Below are positions 33,062 to 41,561 of a stretch of 64,000 nt of DNA, piece after piece. Origin of the DNA: a bacterium (lineage in GTDB: Bacteria > SZUA-79 > Acidulodesulfobacterales > Acidulodesulfobacteraceae); contig JAKAQP010000001.1 of assembly GCA_021822485.1 (NCBI GenBank), forward strand, positions 1 through 64,000. The letters are read 5' to 3'. The position numbers and the translations under genes are program-made. A model generated the notes under the pieces. It saw only the letters and a list, made by a program, of their open reading frames with translations, was not told the origin of the DNA and did not search any database. The first letter of the stretch is position 1. Each line of letters starts with the position of its first letter.

Positions 33062-33292
33062 TTGAAAAAACTTACAGTATTAGTTTTAGGAGTGTTTTTA
33101 GTCGTGTCTGCGCTTGCATTTTCTGGATGCGCAAAAAAACAGCCTGTGAAACCGGCTCCTAAGGCTCCTGCAGCCCCTGTTGCTCCTGCCAAAAAAGCGG
33201 CAGCCAAGGCTCCTAAGGTTCCTGCCAAAAAAGCGGCAGCCAAGGCTCCTGCAGCCCCTAAAGCTCCTGCAGCCCCTAAAGCAAACAGCTAA
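33062..33292 (+). CDS. Small lipoprotein with Ala/Pro/Lys-rich tail (copy A)
   Basis: MKKLTVLVLGVFLVVSALAFSGCAKK lipobox (FSGC); TTG start, GGGAGGTGAT RBS; paralog at 35077. Confidence 0.8.
   Translation: MKKLTVLVLGVFLVVSALAFSGCAKKQPVKPAPKAPAAPVAPAKKAAAKAPKVPAKKAAAKAPAAPKAPAAPKANS
33184..33280 (+). repeat. In-frame tandem repeats in the lipoprotein tail (31-nt copies at 36-nt period; two 18-nt copies)
   Basis: TCCTGCCAAAAAAGCGGCAGCCAAGGCTCCT at 33184-33214 and 33220-33250; GCTCCTGCAGCCCCTAAA at 33245-33262 and 33263-33280. Confidence 0.9.
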
Positions 33293-33317
33293 GGTTTTGG
33301 AATTTAAAATTTTTAGA

Positions 33318-33365
33318 CCGCTTTCTATGCAAATACAAATCGGCATAGGAAGCGGAGTTTAATTT
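33318..33365 (+). terminator. Probable rho-independent terminator after lipoprotein A
   Basis: CCGCTTTCTATGC / GCATAGGAAGCGG stem followed by AGTTTAATTTT. Confidence 0.65.
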
Positions 33366-33705
33366 TAGCGATAAAATATAATATTTATATTTTAAAAATT
33401 TTGAATTTTGGATTTAATCCCTATTTTTTATTACCGCCGCAGATATTTTGTCTATCCGCTTACTTTTTAAACTCTAAAAATTTTTACAATACATAAACGA
33501 TACGTTTAAGTTAATTTATTTTTTTAATTACTATACGAAAAAAATTCCTTGTAAATTATAATTTAGCGTTGTGATGCTTATGCGAGAGAAAGAAACTAAA
33601 TTATCTAAACTTATCAAGCTAAAAGATAAATTTTAAATTTAAAAATTATTAAAAAAGCAATAATATCAAAAGTAATTCAGCCAAAAATAATTCAAAAATA
33701 ATTCA

Positions 33706-33746
33706 TTGACAGAATAAACATTTTATGATAAATATTAATTTATCAT
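33706..33746 (+). promoter_or_regulatory. Promoter TTGACA-17-TAAATA with an inverted repeat ATGATAAAT-ATTA-ATTTATCAT over the -10
   Basis: -35 33706-33711, -10 33729-33734; IR 33725-33746. Confidence 0.6.
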
Positions 33747-33779
33747 TTTATTAACATTTTAAAAAAAGGAGGAAAAGTA

Positions 33780-34793
33780 ATGAAAAAAGCTATGAAGTTC
33801 TTTAAGTTTAAGTTAAAATTTTTGTTTTTATTAGTTTTTGCGTTTCTATCGGTTTTTTTAATTGCTCGCAATGTGTTTGCTGCTGATTATGGGGTATTTA
33901 CTAATGTTGCAGTCAATGTTCCGGGAAGCATTTCTTCCGTATCGCAAAAAGTAGAAAGTGCTTTGAACGCGCATAATTGGTCGGTTATAGGCAAATTTAA
34001 CACTTCGGTTCCGTCCGGAGACCCTTATCATTCAACGGTGATAGTTGCAGCCAACGGTGTTTACGATAAATATATGGTGGATAATGGGAACTACCCTCTG
34101 GGAGCTTTTGGACTGCCTTTAAGGGTAGCTATTTATACTACGCCTAATCAGGGAGTAGTCGTGAGTATGGTAAATTTACCTGCGCTTGCAAGGACTTTTT
34201 CTGGTAATTCTTATGTAGCTTATGCATTAGAAATAAATAACTATTTGAAAGGCATAATAAGAAAAGCGATAGGCGGAACTCCTTCAAACACTCAGTATGG
34301 ACCTATGAGAACAGGAAGGTTCCCAGGTGGAATAGGCGGAGGCTCATTCCCTGGAAGCGTCGATCAGATATCCAACTATTCCGGAAGCACCGATTCGAAT
34401 TTGCTTGGAGTAGCCGATTTAGTTTTAAAGGGCATAGGGCGTAATAACGGCGGATGGCATTTAGTTTACAAGATAGAAAAGCCTTCTATAGGATTTATAG
34501 AAATAGGCGTCACTAGAAATTCAACGGAAAGACATTCGATAGAAATAGACAGCGGTGCAAGGGCTACTTCATCATATAAGTTTCCCGGCATCGACCACAG
34601 TTCTGCTTATCCCATTGAAATACTTATATACAGGGCAGGAAATTATACAAATGTTTCTATACTCGGAGAAATGTGGAGAATGAAATATTATTTTGCAGAC
34701 GCCGGTATGATGGCTTTTATGACCCATATGGGTATGCCTAGTTCCATTCAAGGATCTCTAAAACAGATGATTTTATATGGACTTGCATATTAA
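33780..34793 (+). CDS. Exported protein with weak DUF302-like N-terminal region
   Basis: Signal peptide (FLFLLVFAFLSVFLIARNVFAA); LGAFGLPLRVAIYTTPNQGVVVSMVNLPALARTF resembles DUF302; AAAGGAGG RBS. Confidence 0.5.
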   Translation: MKKAMKFFKFKLKFLFLLVFAFLSVFLIARNVFAADYGVFTNVAVNVPGSISSVSQKVESALNAHNWSVIGKFNTSVPSGDPYHSTVIVAANGVYDKYMVDNGNYPLGAFGLPLRVAIYTTPNQGVVVSMVNLPALARTFSGNSYVAYALEINNYLKGIIRKAIGGTPSNTQYGPMRTGRFPGGIGGGSFPGSVDQISNYSGSTDSNLLGVADLVLKGIGRNNGGWHLVYKIEKPSIGFIEIGVTRNSTERHSIEIDSGARATSSYKFPGIDHSSAYPIEILIYRAGNYTNVSILGEMWRMKYYFADAGMMAFMTHMGMPSSIQGSLKQMILYGLAY

Positions 34794-35021
34794 AAAGATA
34801 GCTGTCCTGTAATGCTTATGGTGCATTTGTAATTTTTTTTTAAAAATAATGCTGTTTTGCAGAAATAATTGCAAATAATAGAAAAAGTCAAACATATTAT
34901 TAATTTATTAAACTCTCATTAATATACATTTGGAGGCTTATAGGTTTTTGCCGTGAGCCCTTTTTGTTTGCCTATATATAAAATAAATAAATTAACTGCT
35001 ATTCGGAAATAAAAATTTTTC

Positions 35022-35050
35022 TTGACAAAATTCTCTACTAAAAATAGAAT
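35022..35050 (+). promoter_or_regulatory. Sigma70-type promoter: TTGACA-17 nt-TAGAAT (paralogous copy)
   Basis: -35 35022-35027, -10 35045-35050. Confidence 0.8.
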
Positions 35051-35076
35051 AAAAAAGTTAAAGGAGGTGATAATAT

Positions 35077-35304
35077 TTGAAAAAGCTTACAGTATTAGTT
35101 TTAGGAGTGTTTTTAGTCATATCGACTTTTGCATTTTCTGGTTGCGCAAAGAAGGCAACTGCTCCTAAGAAACCGGCGAAACCGGCAGTAACTAAAAAAG
35201 CAGTTAAACCAGCAAAAAAAGCAGCTAAAAAAGCAACTAATAAAAAAATGGCTAAAAAAGCAGAAAAAAAAGTAACTGCAAAAACCGCAAAAGCAAAAAG
35301 CTAA
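35077..35304 (+). CDS. Small lipoprotein with Lys/Ala-rich tail (copy B)
   Basis: MKKLTVLVLGVFLVISTFAFSGCAKK lipobox; TTG start; GGAGGTGAT RBS; paralog of 33062-33292. Confidence 0.8.
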   Translation: MKKLTVLVLGVFLVISTFAFSGCAKKATAPKKPAKPAVTKKAVKPAKKAAKKATNKKMAKKAEKKVTAKTAKAKS

Positions 35305-35323
35305 GGCTAAAGATTTAAATTTC

Positions 35324-35377
35324 TCCAGCTATCATTTTAATATGTTAAACAAAATGATAGCTGGATTTTATTTTTTA
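35324..35377 (+). terminator. Rho-independent terminator after lipoprotein B
   Basis: 15-bp perfect stem TCCAGCTATCATTTT/AAAATGATAGCTGGA, 12-nt loop, T-rich tail. Confidence 0.9.
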
Positions 35378-35380
35378 TAG

Positions 35381-36136
35381 ATGAAGAAAATTAATAATAA
35401 TAAGCTATTGTTTTTTCTTGTCATATCGCTATCGATATTACTTTCCTATTATTGCCGCGATAGTTTCGCTGCATATAAGTCGGATATAAACACTCGTTTG
35501 CAATATCGATCCGTAATTAAACGCCTTACATTTTATAAAAAAGAATTATCCTTAATATCTTCTAAAATATCTCGTGGAGATTCTGCCATAAACAGTCTGA
35601 AAAAAAAGATTAAAAAAGACGAAAAGCGAATAAAAAAAATAAAAAAGAAAATAAAAAAATACAGACTGCTAATAGAGAATTTAGCCGAAAAAATTTTTAT
35701 TATCCATAAAGAGTATCGATTAGACGAAATAATGTCGTTTAAAAACGACAGCAATGCTTTTATAATAAATTACCAGTTAAAAATTTTACTAAAAAAAGAA
35801 GAAATAAAACTTATACGGCTTGTTAAACGGAAAAATAGATTTTTACGATTAAAAAAATATTTAAAAAACGAAAAAAACAGTTTCATCGCCGATGTTAATA
35901 GCGTAAAACGCTCAAAAAAAAGGTTAAAGCGACTGATAGCCGGCTTAAATATATATATAAAGTCGTTAAAAATAAATAATTATAAAAATTATAACGATTA
36001 CCTATCTAAAAAACGCGGATATATGCACAGACATAATAAAAAGAATAGACTTTTAAAACATAAAGTTATAAAATTGATTAAGAATTTGAAAAATAAATCC
36101 CGCAATAGCGGTATAAAATTCCAAGTAATAAAATAA
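35381..36136 (+). CDS. Exported coiled-coil protein, EnvC N-terminal-like, no LytM domain
   Basis: Signal peptide then Lys-rich coiled coil; precedes ctpA as envC does in many genomes; ORF stops without a peptidase M23 domain. Confidence 0.6.
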   Translation: MKKINNNKLLFFLVISLSILLSYYCRDSFAAYKSDINTRLQYRSVIKRLTFYKKELSLISSKISRGDSAINSLKKKIKKDEKRIKKIKKKIKKYRLLIENLAEKIFIIHKEYRLDEIMSFKNDSNAFIINYQLKILLKKEEIKLIRLVKRKNRFLRLKKYLKNEKNSFIADVNSVKRSKKRLKRLIAGLNIYIKSLKINNYKNYNDYLSKKRGYMHRHNKKNRLLKHKVIKLIKNLKNKSRNSGIKFQVIK

Positions 36137-36147
36137 AGAGGTAAAGT

Positions 36148-37488
36148 ATGTCTAAAATAAAATACCGTATAATATTTTTGTTTTCGATATTATTTATTTT
36201 ATCGGTTTCCGTAAATTGCGTAAAAGTTTATGCCGCAGCAAAGGCCGAACATAAAGCCGCCGTTAAAAAATTTAATTCAAATACCGTTAAAAATTTAAGA
36301 CTGTTTTCAAAAGTTTATGCCTTGATAAAAAACGACTATATAAAAAAAGAGCCGTCAAAAAAACTTATATTCGGGGCGGTAGAAGGCATGATATCCACCC
36401 TTGACCCTCACACCTATTTTCTTACTCCCAGCGAATTCAGGCAGATGAAATCTGAAACGTCCGGCGAATTTATCGGCATAGGCGTAAAAATATCTACAAG
36501 AAAAGGATACGTCGTTATTATTTCGCCGATAGACGGTTCTCCCGCCGCAAACGCAGGAATAAAAGCAGGCGACGTTATAGAAAAAATTAACGGTATTTCA
36601 ACGTATCACATGAATATTATGAAAGCCGTTAAGCTTTTACACGGAAAAGTAGGGACTTCCGTTACGCTTTTAATAAACAGAAAGGGATTTAAAAAACCGA
36701 AAACATTCTTATTAACTAGAGAAAAAATATTGTTAAAAAGCGTAAAATATATGATTCTTCCGCATCATATAGCGTATGTTAGAATTTCAAGTTTTCAAGA
36801 GCATACTAATTCGCAGCTTTTGAAGGCTTTGAAGATTATAAGCGCTAAAGAACGCGGCATTAAAGGACTTATATTGGATCTCAGGAATAATCCCGGAGGT
36901 TTGTTGAGTCAAGCCGTAAAAGTTTGCAGCGATTTCATAAAGAGCGGAGTTATAGTTTATACTAAAGGCAGAATAAAATCTCAAGACGTAAAATATTATG
37001 CATTGGGAAAACATATACAGCCGGATTATCCTATAGTCGTTCTGGTTAATGCGGGAACGGCAAGCGCAGCTGAAATTACTTCGGGCAGTTTACAGGCTCA
37101 TAAACGTGCAATAATAGTCGGCACTAAAACTTTTGGTAAAGGGTCGGTTCAGACGATATTTACTCTGCCAGAAGATACAGGTATGGGACTTACGACAGCC
37201 TTTTATTTTCTTCCAAACGGGGTATCCGTTCAAGATACCGGCGTAATACCTAATTTTTACGTTCACAGTTCTAAAGATTTCATATTCGTAAAACCTTTAA
37301 GAAAATTAAGGGAAGTGGACTTAATGCATCATTTTAAAAATCCCGAAAACAAAAAGATAGCAAATCGGGAGAAGGATAAATATAAAACCTTTAAAGTTTT
37401 TTTCAAAAAGGATAATCAATTCAGGTTTGCCTATGAGCTGTTAAAAAGCTGGAACGCTATTAAGAATACCGGTATTAAATTAAAATAA
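36148..37488 (+). CDS. ctpA: Carboxy-terminal processing protease (S41), PDZ-containing
   Basis: PDZ region (IGVKISTRKGYVVIISPIDGSPAANAGIKAGDVI), LRNNPGGLLSQAV, NAGTASAAEITSGSLQAHKRAIIVGTKTFGKGSVQ. Confidence 0.95.
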   Translation: MSKIKYRIIFLFSILFILSVSVNCVKVYAAAKAEHKAAVKKFNSNTVKNLRLFSKVYALIKNDYIKKEPSKKLIFGAVEGMISTLDPHTYFLTPSEFRQMKSETSGEFIGIGVKISTRKGYVVIISPIDGSPAANAGIKAGDVIEKINGISTYHMNIMKAVKLLHGKVGTSVTLLINRKGFKKPKTFLLTREKILLKSVKYMILPHHIAYVRISSFQEHTNSQLLKALKIISAKERGIKGLILDLRNNPGGLLSQAVKVCSDFIKSGVIVYTKGRIKSQDVKYYALGKHIQPDYPIVVLVNAGTASAAEITSGSLQAHKRAIIVGTKTFGKGSVQTIFTLPEDTGMGLTTAFYFLPNGVSVQDTGVIPNFYVHSSKDFIFVKPLRKLREVDLMHHFKNPENKKIANREKDKYKTFKVFFKKDNQFRFAYELLKSWNAIKNTGIKLK

Positions 37489-38325
37489 ATGGAAAATTTA
37501 AACAATTTCAACGATAAAATAATAATTGCTTTAGATTACGATGATTTAAAACCGGTAAAAAATTTATTAGATAAACTTGAAGGAAGAGCTATTTTTTATA
37601 AAGTAGGGTTTGAACTCTTCACCTCTTGCGGAGAAAAAAGCGTTAAATTTATCAAAGAACGCGGATGTAAAGTTTTTTTAGACCTTAAATACCACGATAT
37701 TCCTAATACCGTTTATAAGGCAGTTAAAGCGGCCGTAAAACTAGGCTCAGATATAATAAACGTGCATGCGTCCGGAGGAACGGAAATGATGTCCGCCGCA
37801 AAAAAAGCCGCCGGCGAAGCATCTAAAGATGCAGGCAGACATATCGATATTATAGCCGTTACGATTCTAACCAGTCTTTCAGGCAGCGATATAAATCGGA
37901 TTTTTTATGATTATAAGGATTATAAAGAAGTTATTCAAGAAAAAGGCAATGAATGCGGCGTTTACAAAGAAGGCATATCTTCCGATTTGACCATGCATTT
38001 AGCCCGGCTGGCTAAAATTTCAAAATTGGACGGCGTAGTATGTTCGGGCCGCGAATCGTTAAATATAAAAAAAACGTTAGGGAACGATTTTAAAACCATA
38101 ACGCCCGGCATAAGAACGAAAACCGGAAGCGATAATAAAATAACGAACTGCGCCGATAATTCAAAAGACGACCAGAAAAGGGTTATGACGCCTTCCGAGG
38201 CTTTTAACGCCGGAGCCGACTATATAGTAATTGGCAGAGAAATAACCGGAGCCGCGGATCCCGCCTGCGCGTTCGATAAAATTTATGCCGATATAAAAAA
38301 CAACGTTAATACGCAAAAAATATGA
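37489..38325 (+). CDS. pyrF: Orotidine 5'-phosphate decarboxylase
   Basis: IIALDYDDLKPVKNLLDKL, VFLDLKYHDIPNTV, TPGIRT, GADYIVIGREIT. Confidence 0.94.
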   Translation: MENLNNFNDKIIIALDYDDLKPVKNLLDKLEGRAIFYKVGFELFTSCGEKSVKFIKERGCKVFLDLKYHDIPNTVYKAVKAAVKLGSDIINVHASGGTEMMSAAKKAAGEASKDAGRHIDIIAVTILTSLSGSDINRIFYDYKDYKEVIQEKGNECGVYKEGISSDLTMHLARLAKISKLDGVVCSGRESLNIKKTLGNDFKTITPGIRTKTGSDNKITNCADNSKDDQKRVMTPSEAFNAGADYIVIGREITGAADPACAFDKIYADIKNNVNTQKI

Positions 38326-39098
38326 AATTAATAGTTTATGGCGTAAATACGGTCAGGGAAGCAATTCTTTCCGGCAGTATTAAAAAAGACGTCAGCGTTT
38401 ACATAGCTGAAAAAAAGTACAAAAGCGTCATAGCGGATAAAAGCTTTATTAATATCGCAAAAGATAAAAATATAAATATTTATTCAAAAAAAGATGCATC
38501 TTTCTTGCAGGAATTCGGCAAAGAAGCTTTTATAAAGGGTATAGCTGCAGTTGCGGAATATCCTGAATCGGATTATGAAAATTTATTGAATAAATCCGCT
38601 CAAAATAACGGCAGGCCTTTTTATCTAATTTTGGACGAAATAACCGACCCTCAGAATCTCGGCTCAATAATCAGGACCGCAAACGGAGCCGGAGTATCGG
38701 GGATTATAATCCCAAAGGCGAATTCCGTGGGTATAACTTCTTCCGTGGCCTATGTTTCCCAAGGAGCCTTATTTTATGTCGCCGTAGTCCGCGTCGTTAA
38801 TATTTCCAGAACTATAGCTGATTTAAAAAAGAGAGGCATATGGGTAGCAGGCCTTTCGGGGGATGCGGAAGATACTATATACGATATGGATTTCAATCTG
38901 CCTTTAGCATTAGTCGTGGGTTCCGAAGGCAGCGGTTTAAGGCGTCTTACGGCAGAAAACTGCGACAGGATTTTAAGAATTCCGATGGAACGCGGCGTTA
39001 ATTCTCTTAACGCATCCGTTAGTTTTGCGGTCGCAGCGTATGAAGTCGTCCGCCAAAGGAAATACGGTATTAAAATAGCAGTTAAAAAAATAGCTTGA
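38322..39098 (+). CDS. rlmB: TrmH/SpoU family RNA 2'-O-methyltransferase (RlmB type)
   Basis: LDEITDPQNLGSIIRTANGAGVSGIIIPKANSVGIT, VVGSEGSGLRRLTAENCDRILRIPMERGVNSLNASVS. Confidence 0.93.
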   Translation: MKLIVYGVNTVREAILSGSIKKDVSVYIAEKKYKSVIADKSFINIAKDKNINIYSKKDASFLQEFGKEAFIKGIAAVAEYPESDYENLLNKSAQNNGRPFYLILDEITDPQNLGSIIRTANGAGVSGIIIPKANSVGITSSVAYVSQGALFYVAVVRVVNISRTIADLKKRGIWVAGLSGDAEDTIYDMDFNLPLALVVGSEGSGLRRLTAENCDRILRIPMERGVNSLNASVSFAVAAYEVVRQRKYGIKIAVKKIA

Positions 39099-39229
39099 CA
39101 TTATCTATACAGTAGTTTAAACTTTGTATTACGGTTATTTTATCTAGTTGTTTAGATAAAAGCCGATATTATTAATTTACAAGCCGTAGTTATTAAAACA
39201 GCGGCTTAAGATTCAAGGAGAAGTTAAGT

Positions 39230-39433
39230 ATGAGGTACCAAGGGAAAGTGAAATGGTTTAACGACAGTAAAGGTTTTGGTTTTATCGAACAGGAAAACGG
39301 ACCTGATGTTTTCGTTCATTATTCTGCAATTTCGCAGGACGGTTTTAAAACCTTAACGGAAGGACAGAAAGTAGAGTTCGAAATCACCAACGGTGCAAAA
39401 GGACCGCAGGCTGTCAACGTAACCAAGGGTTAA
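39230..39433 (+). CDS. Cold-shock domain protein
   Basis: [30 protein letters not shown]. Confidence 0.97.
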   Translation: MRYQGKVKWFNDSKGFGFIEQENGPDVFVHYSAISQDGFKTLTEGQKVEFEITNGAKGPQAVNVTKG

Positions 39434-39564
39434 TCCCTAGTTTATCGTTTTAAGCGGAGTATGCGCGCCACTTGCATTAAAAAATAATATAATTAAAAAA
39501 TAATAAAAATTATAATATATATAAGTTAGCAAGCGAATAAAAGCATACCGTTTTAAAATCATTT

Positions 39565-39604
39565 ACCCCAGTAAATAAATTAAATTTATTGGGGTATTTT
39601 TATT
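39565..39604 (+). terminator. Rho-independent terminator downstream of csp
   Basis: ACCCCAGTAAAT...ATTTATTGGGGT stem followed by ATTTTTATTT. Confidence 0.75.
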
Positions 39605-39628
39605 TAAAAAAAATCGGAGGATAAGTAA

Positions 39629-41470
39629 TTGAATTTTCAAGAAAAAATTAGAAATATAGCCGTCGTTGCCCACGTTGACCACGGCAAAACGACCCTTATA
39701 GACAAAATGTTAAAGGAAAGCATAAGCAAAAGAGACTTCGAGGCTCTTTCCGAAAGGGCGATGGACAGCGATGAATTAGAAAAAGAAAGAGGAATAACTA
39801 TTTTATCAAAATGCACCGGCATTAAATATAAAGATTACAGAATAAACATAGTGGATACCCCCGGTCACGGAGATTTCGGCAGTGAAGTAGAAAGAGTTCT
39901 TGCAATGGTGGACGGAGTTCTGCTTCTTGTCGACGCTTTTGACGGTCCTATGCCGCAGACCAGATTTATTCTTAAAAAATGTTTTGAATACAATCTTCAC
40001 GTACTTCTTGTCATTAATAAAATAGATAGACCCGGAGCGAGACCGGAAGAAGTATTGGAAATGGTTTACGATCTTTTTTTAGAACTCGGCGGGGAAAACG
40101 TAAATTTAGATTTTCCGGTCATTTATGCTTCCGCAAAGGAAGGTTACGCTATTAAAGATTTAAAAGTTCAAGGCGAGGAAAGGTTTAAAGACAAGCTTAA
40201 TCCTCTTTTCGATGCAATAATAGATTTTATACCCCATCCGCCTATACTTAATAAACCGGAACTTGAATTTTTAGTTACTAGCATAGGCCACGACGATTTT
40301 CTCGGAGCTACCGCTATAGGCATAGTTAAAGCCGGAAAGCTTAAAGTAAACGATTCGGTTTATCTTTATAATGTAAAGGATGAATTGATAAAAACAAAAC
40401 CTAATAAAATTTTTCTGTTCGATGGATTAAAAAGAACGGAAACCGATGAAATTAACGAAGGCGATATAGCTTTAGTAGCAGGTTTGACCGGCGTCAATGC
40501 AGGAGATTATATAGTTAACGACAAACCTATAGCGCCTCTACAGAGAATAAAAATAGATGAGCCGGTAATACTCGTTAATTTTATTGTAAACAAAAGCCCT
40601 TTTTGCGGAAAAGAGGGAAAATTAGTAACTACGAGGCAGTTAAGGGAAAGACTGTTTAAAGAAGTCTCCAATAACGTCGGTTTAAAAGTAGTCGAAACCG
40701 GTGACGAAACGGTATTTGACGTTTACGGCAGAGGACTTCTTCATCTTTCTATTTTAATCGAAAAAATGAGAAGGGAAGGTTTTGAGTTTGCCGTTTCTAA
40801 ACCTAAAGGCGTAATAAAAGAGATAGACGGAAAAAAAATGGAACCGTACGAGCTTTTATATATCACGGTAAAAGACGAATTTACCGGAGGAGTTCTCGAA
40901 AGACTTTCTTCTATGAAAGGCAATCTTCTAGATATGACTAAAGACGATAACGGCAATACTTACCTTGAATTTGTCATACCTTCAAGAAGCATAATGGGAT
41001 TCCATAATGAATTTCTCACTATGACTAAAGGTACCGGCACGATGAACCATAATTTCTATAAATTCGACGAATACGCGTTTGATATTTCCCCTAGGAAAAA
41101 CGGAGTAATGATTTCCATGGAAAACGGAGAAGCCAACTCTTACGGTTTGTATAATCTGCAGGACAGAGGAAGCCTTTTCGTTTCCCCGCAGGACGAAGTT
41201 TATGAAGGGATGATAATAGGAATACATTCCAAGCCGGGAGATATAACGGTAAATCCCTGCAAGAAAAAACAGCTTACGAATATGAGGTCGAAGGCATCGG
41301 ACGAAATGATAACGCTTACTCCTCCTATAAGGCTGTCGATAGAATATGCGTTAGAATTCATAGAAGACGACGAGCTTGTAGAATTCACGCCTAAGTCTAT
41401 CCGTCTTAGAAAAAAAATATTAACCGAGAATGATAGGAAAAAAGAATCAAGAGGACTTCTTAAGGCTTGA
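39629..41470 (+). CDS. typA: GTP-binding protein TypA/BipA
   Basis: NIAVVAHVDHGKTTLIDKML, ERGITILSKCT, DTPGHGDFGSEVERVL, BipA C-terminal domain. Confidence 0.97.
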   Translation: MNFQEKIRNIAVVAHVDHGKTTLIDKMLKESISKRDFEALSERAMDSDELEKERGITILSKCTGIKYKDYRINIVDTPGHGDFGSEVERVLAMVDGVLLLVDAFDGPMPQTRFILKKCFEYNLHVLLVINKIDRPGARPEEVLEMVYDLFLELGGENVNLDFPVIYASAKEGYAIKDLKVQGEERFKDKLNPLFDAIIDFIPHPPILNKPELEFLVTSIGHDDFLGATAIGIVKAGKLKVNDSVYLYNVKDELIKTKPNKIFLFDGLKRTETDEINEGDIALVAGLTGVNAGDYIVNDKPIAPLQRIKIDEPVILVNFIVNKSPFCGKEGKLVTTRQLRERLFKEVSNNVGLKVVETGDETVFDVYGRGLLHLSILIEKMRREGFEFAVSKPKGVIKEIDGKKMEPYELLYITVKDEFTGGVLERLSSMKGNLLDMTKDDNGNTYLEFVIPSRSIMGFHNEFLTMTKGTGTMNHNFYKFDEYAFDISPRKNGVMISMENGEANSYGLYNLQDRGSLFVSPQDEVYEGMIIGIHSKPGDITVNPCKKKQLTNMRSKASDEMITLTPPIRLSIEYALEFIEDDELVEFTPKSIRLRKKILTENDRKKESRGLLKA

Positions 41471-41487
41471 CGATAGATTGTAAATAT

Positions 41488-41529
41488 ATTAAATAATATA
41501 TACAATATATATTGTATATATTATTTAAT
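41488..41529. repeat. 42-bp perfect AT-rich palindrome
   Basis: ATTAAATAATATATACAATATATATTGTATATATTATTTAAT is exactly self-complementary, in the typA/nitrilase gap. Confidence 0.9.
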
Positions 41530-41561
41530 TTTAAAATTATTTAAAATTTAGAATCAGGACT

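Noticed and set aside
33022-33346. Antisense ORFs over lipoprotein A (GAAAFLAG.., RGCRSFRGCRSLGCRF..)
   Set aside because: Mirror translations of the Ala/Lys repeat; the sense ORF has promoter, RBS and lipobox
33574-33636. 20-aa ORF MLMREKETKLSKLIKLKDKF in the lipoprotein A / DUF302 gap
   Set aside because: Too short, no RBS or homology
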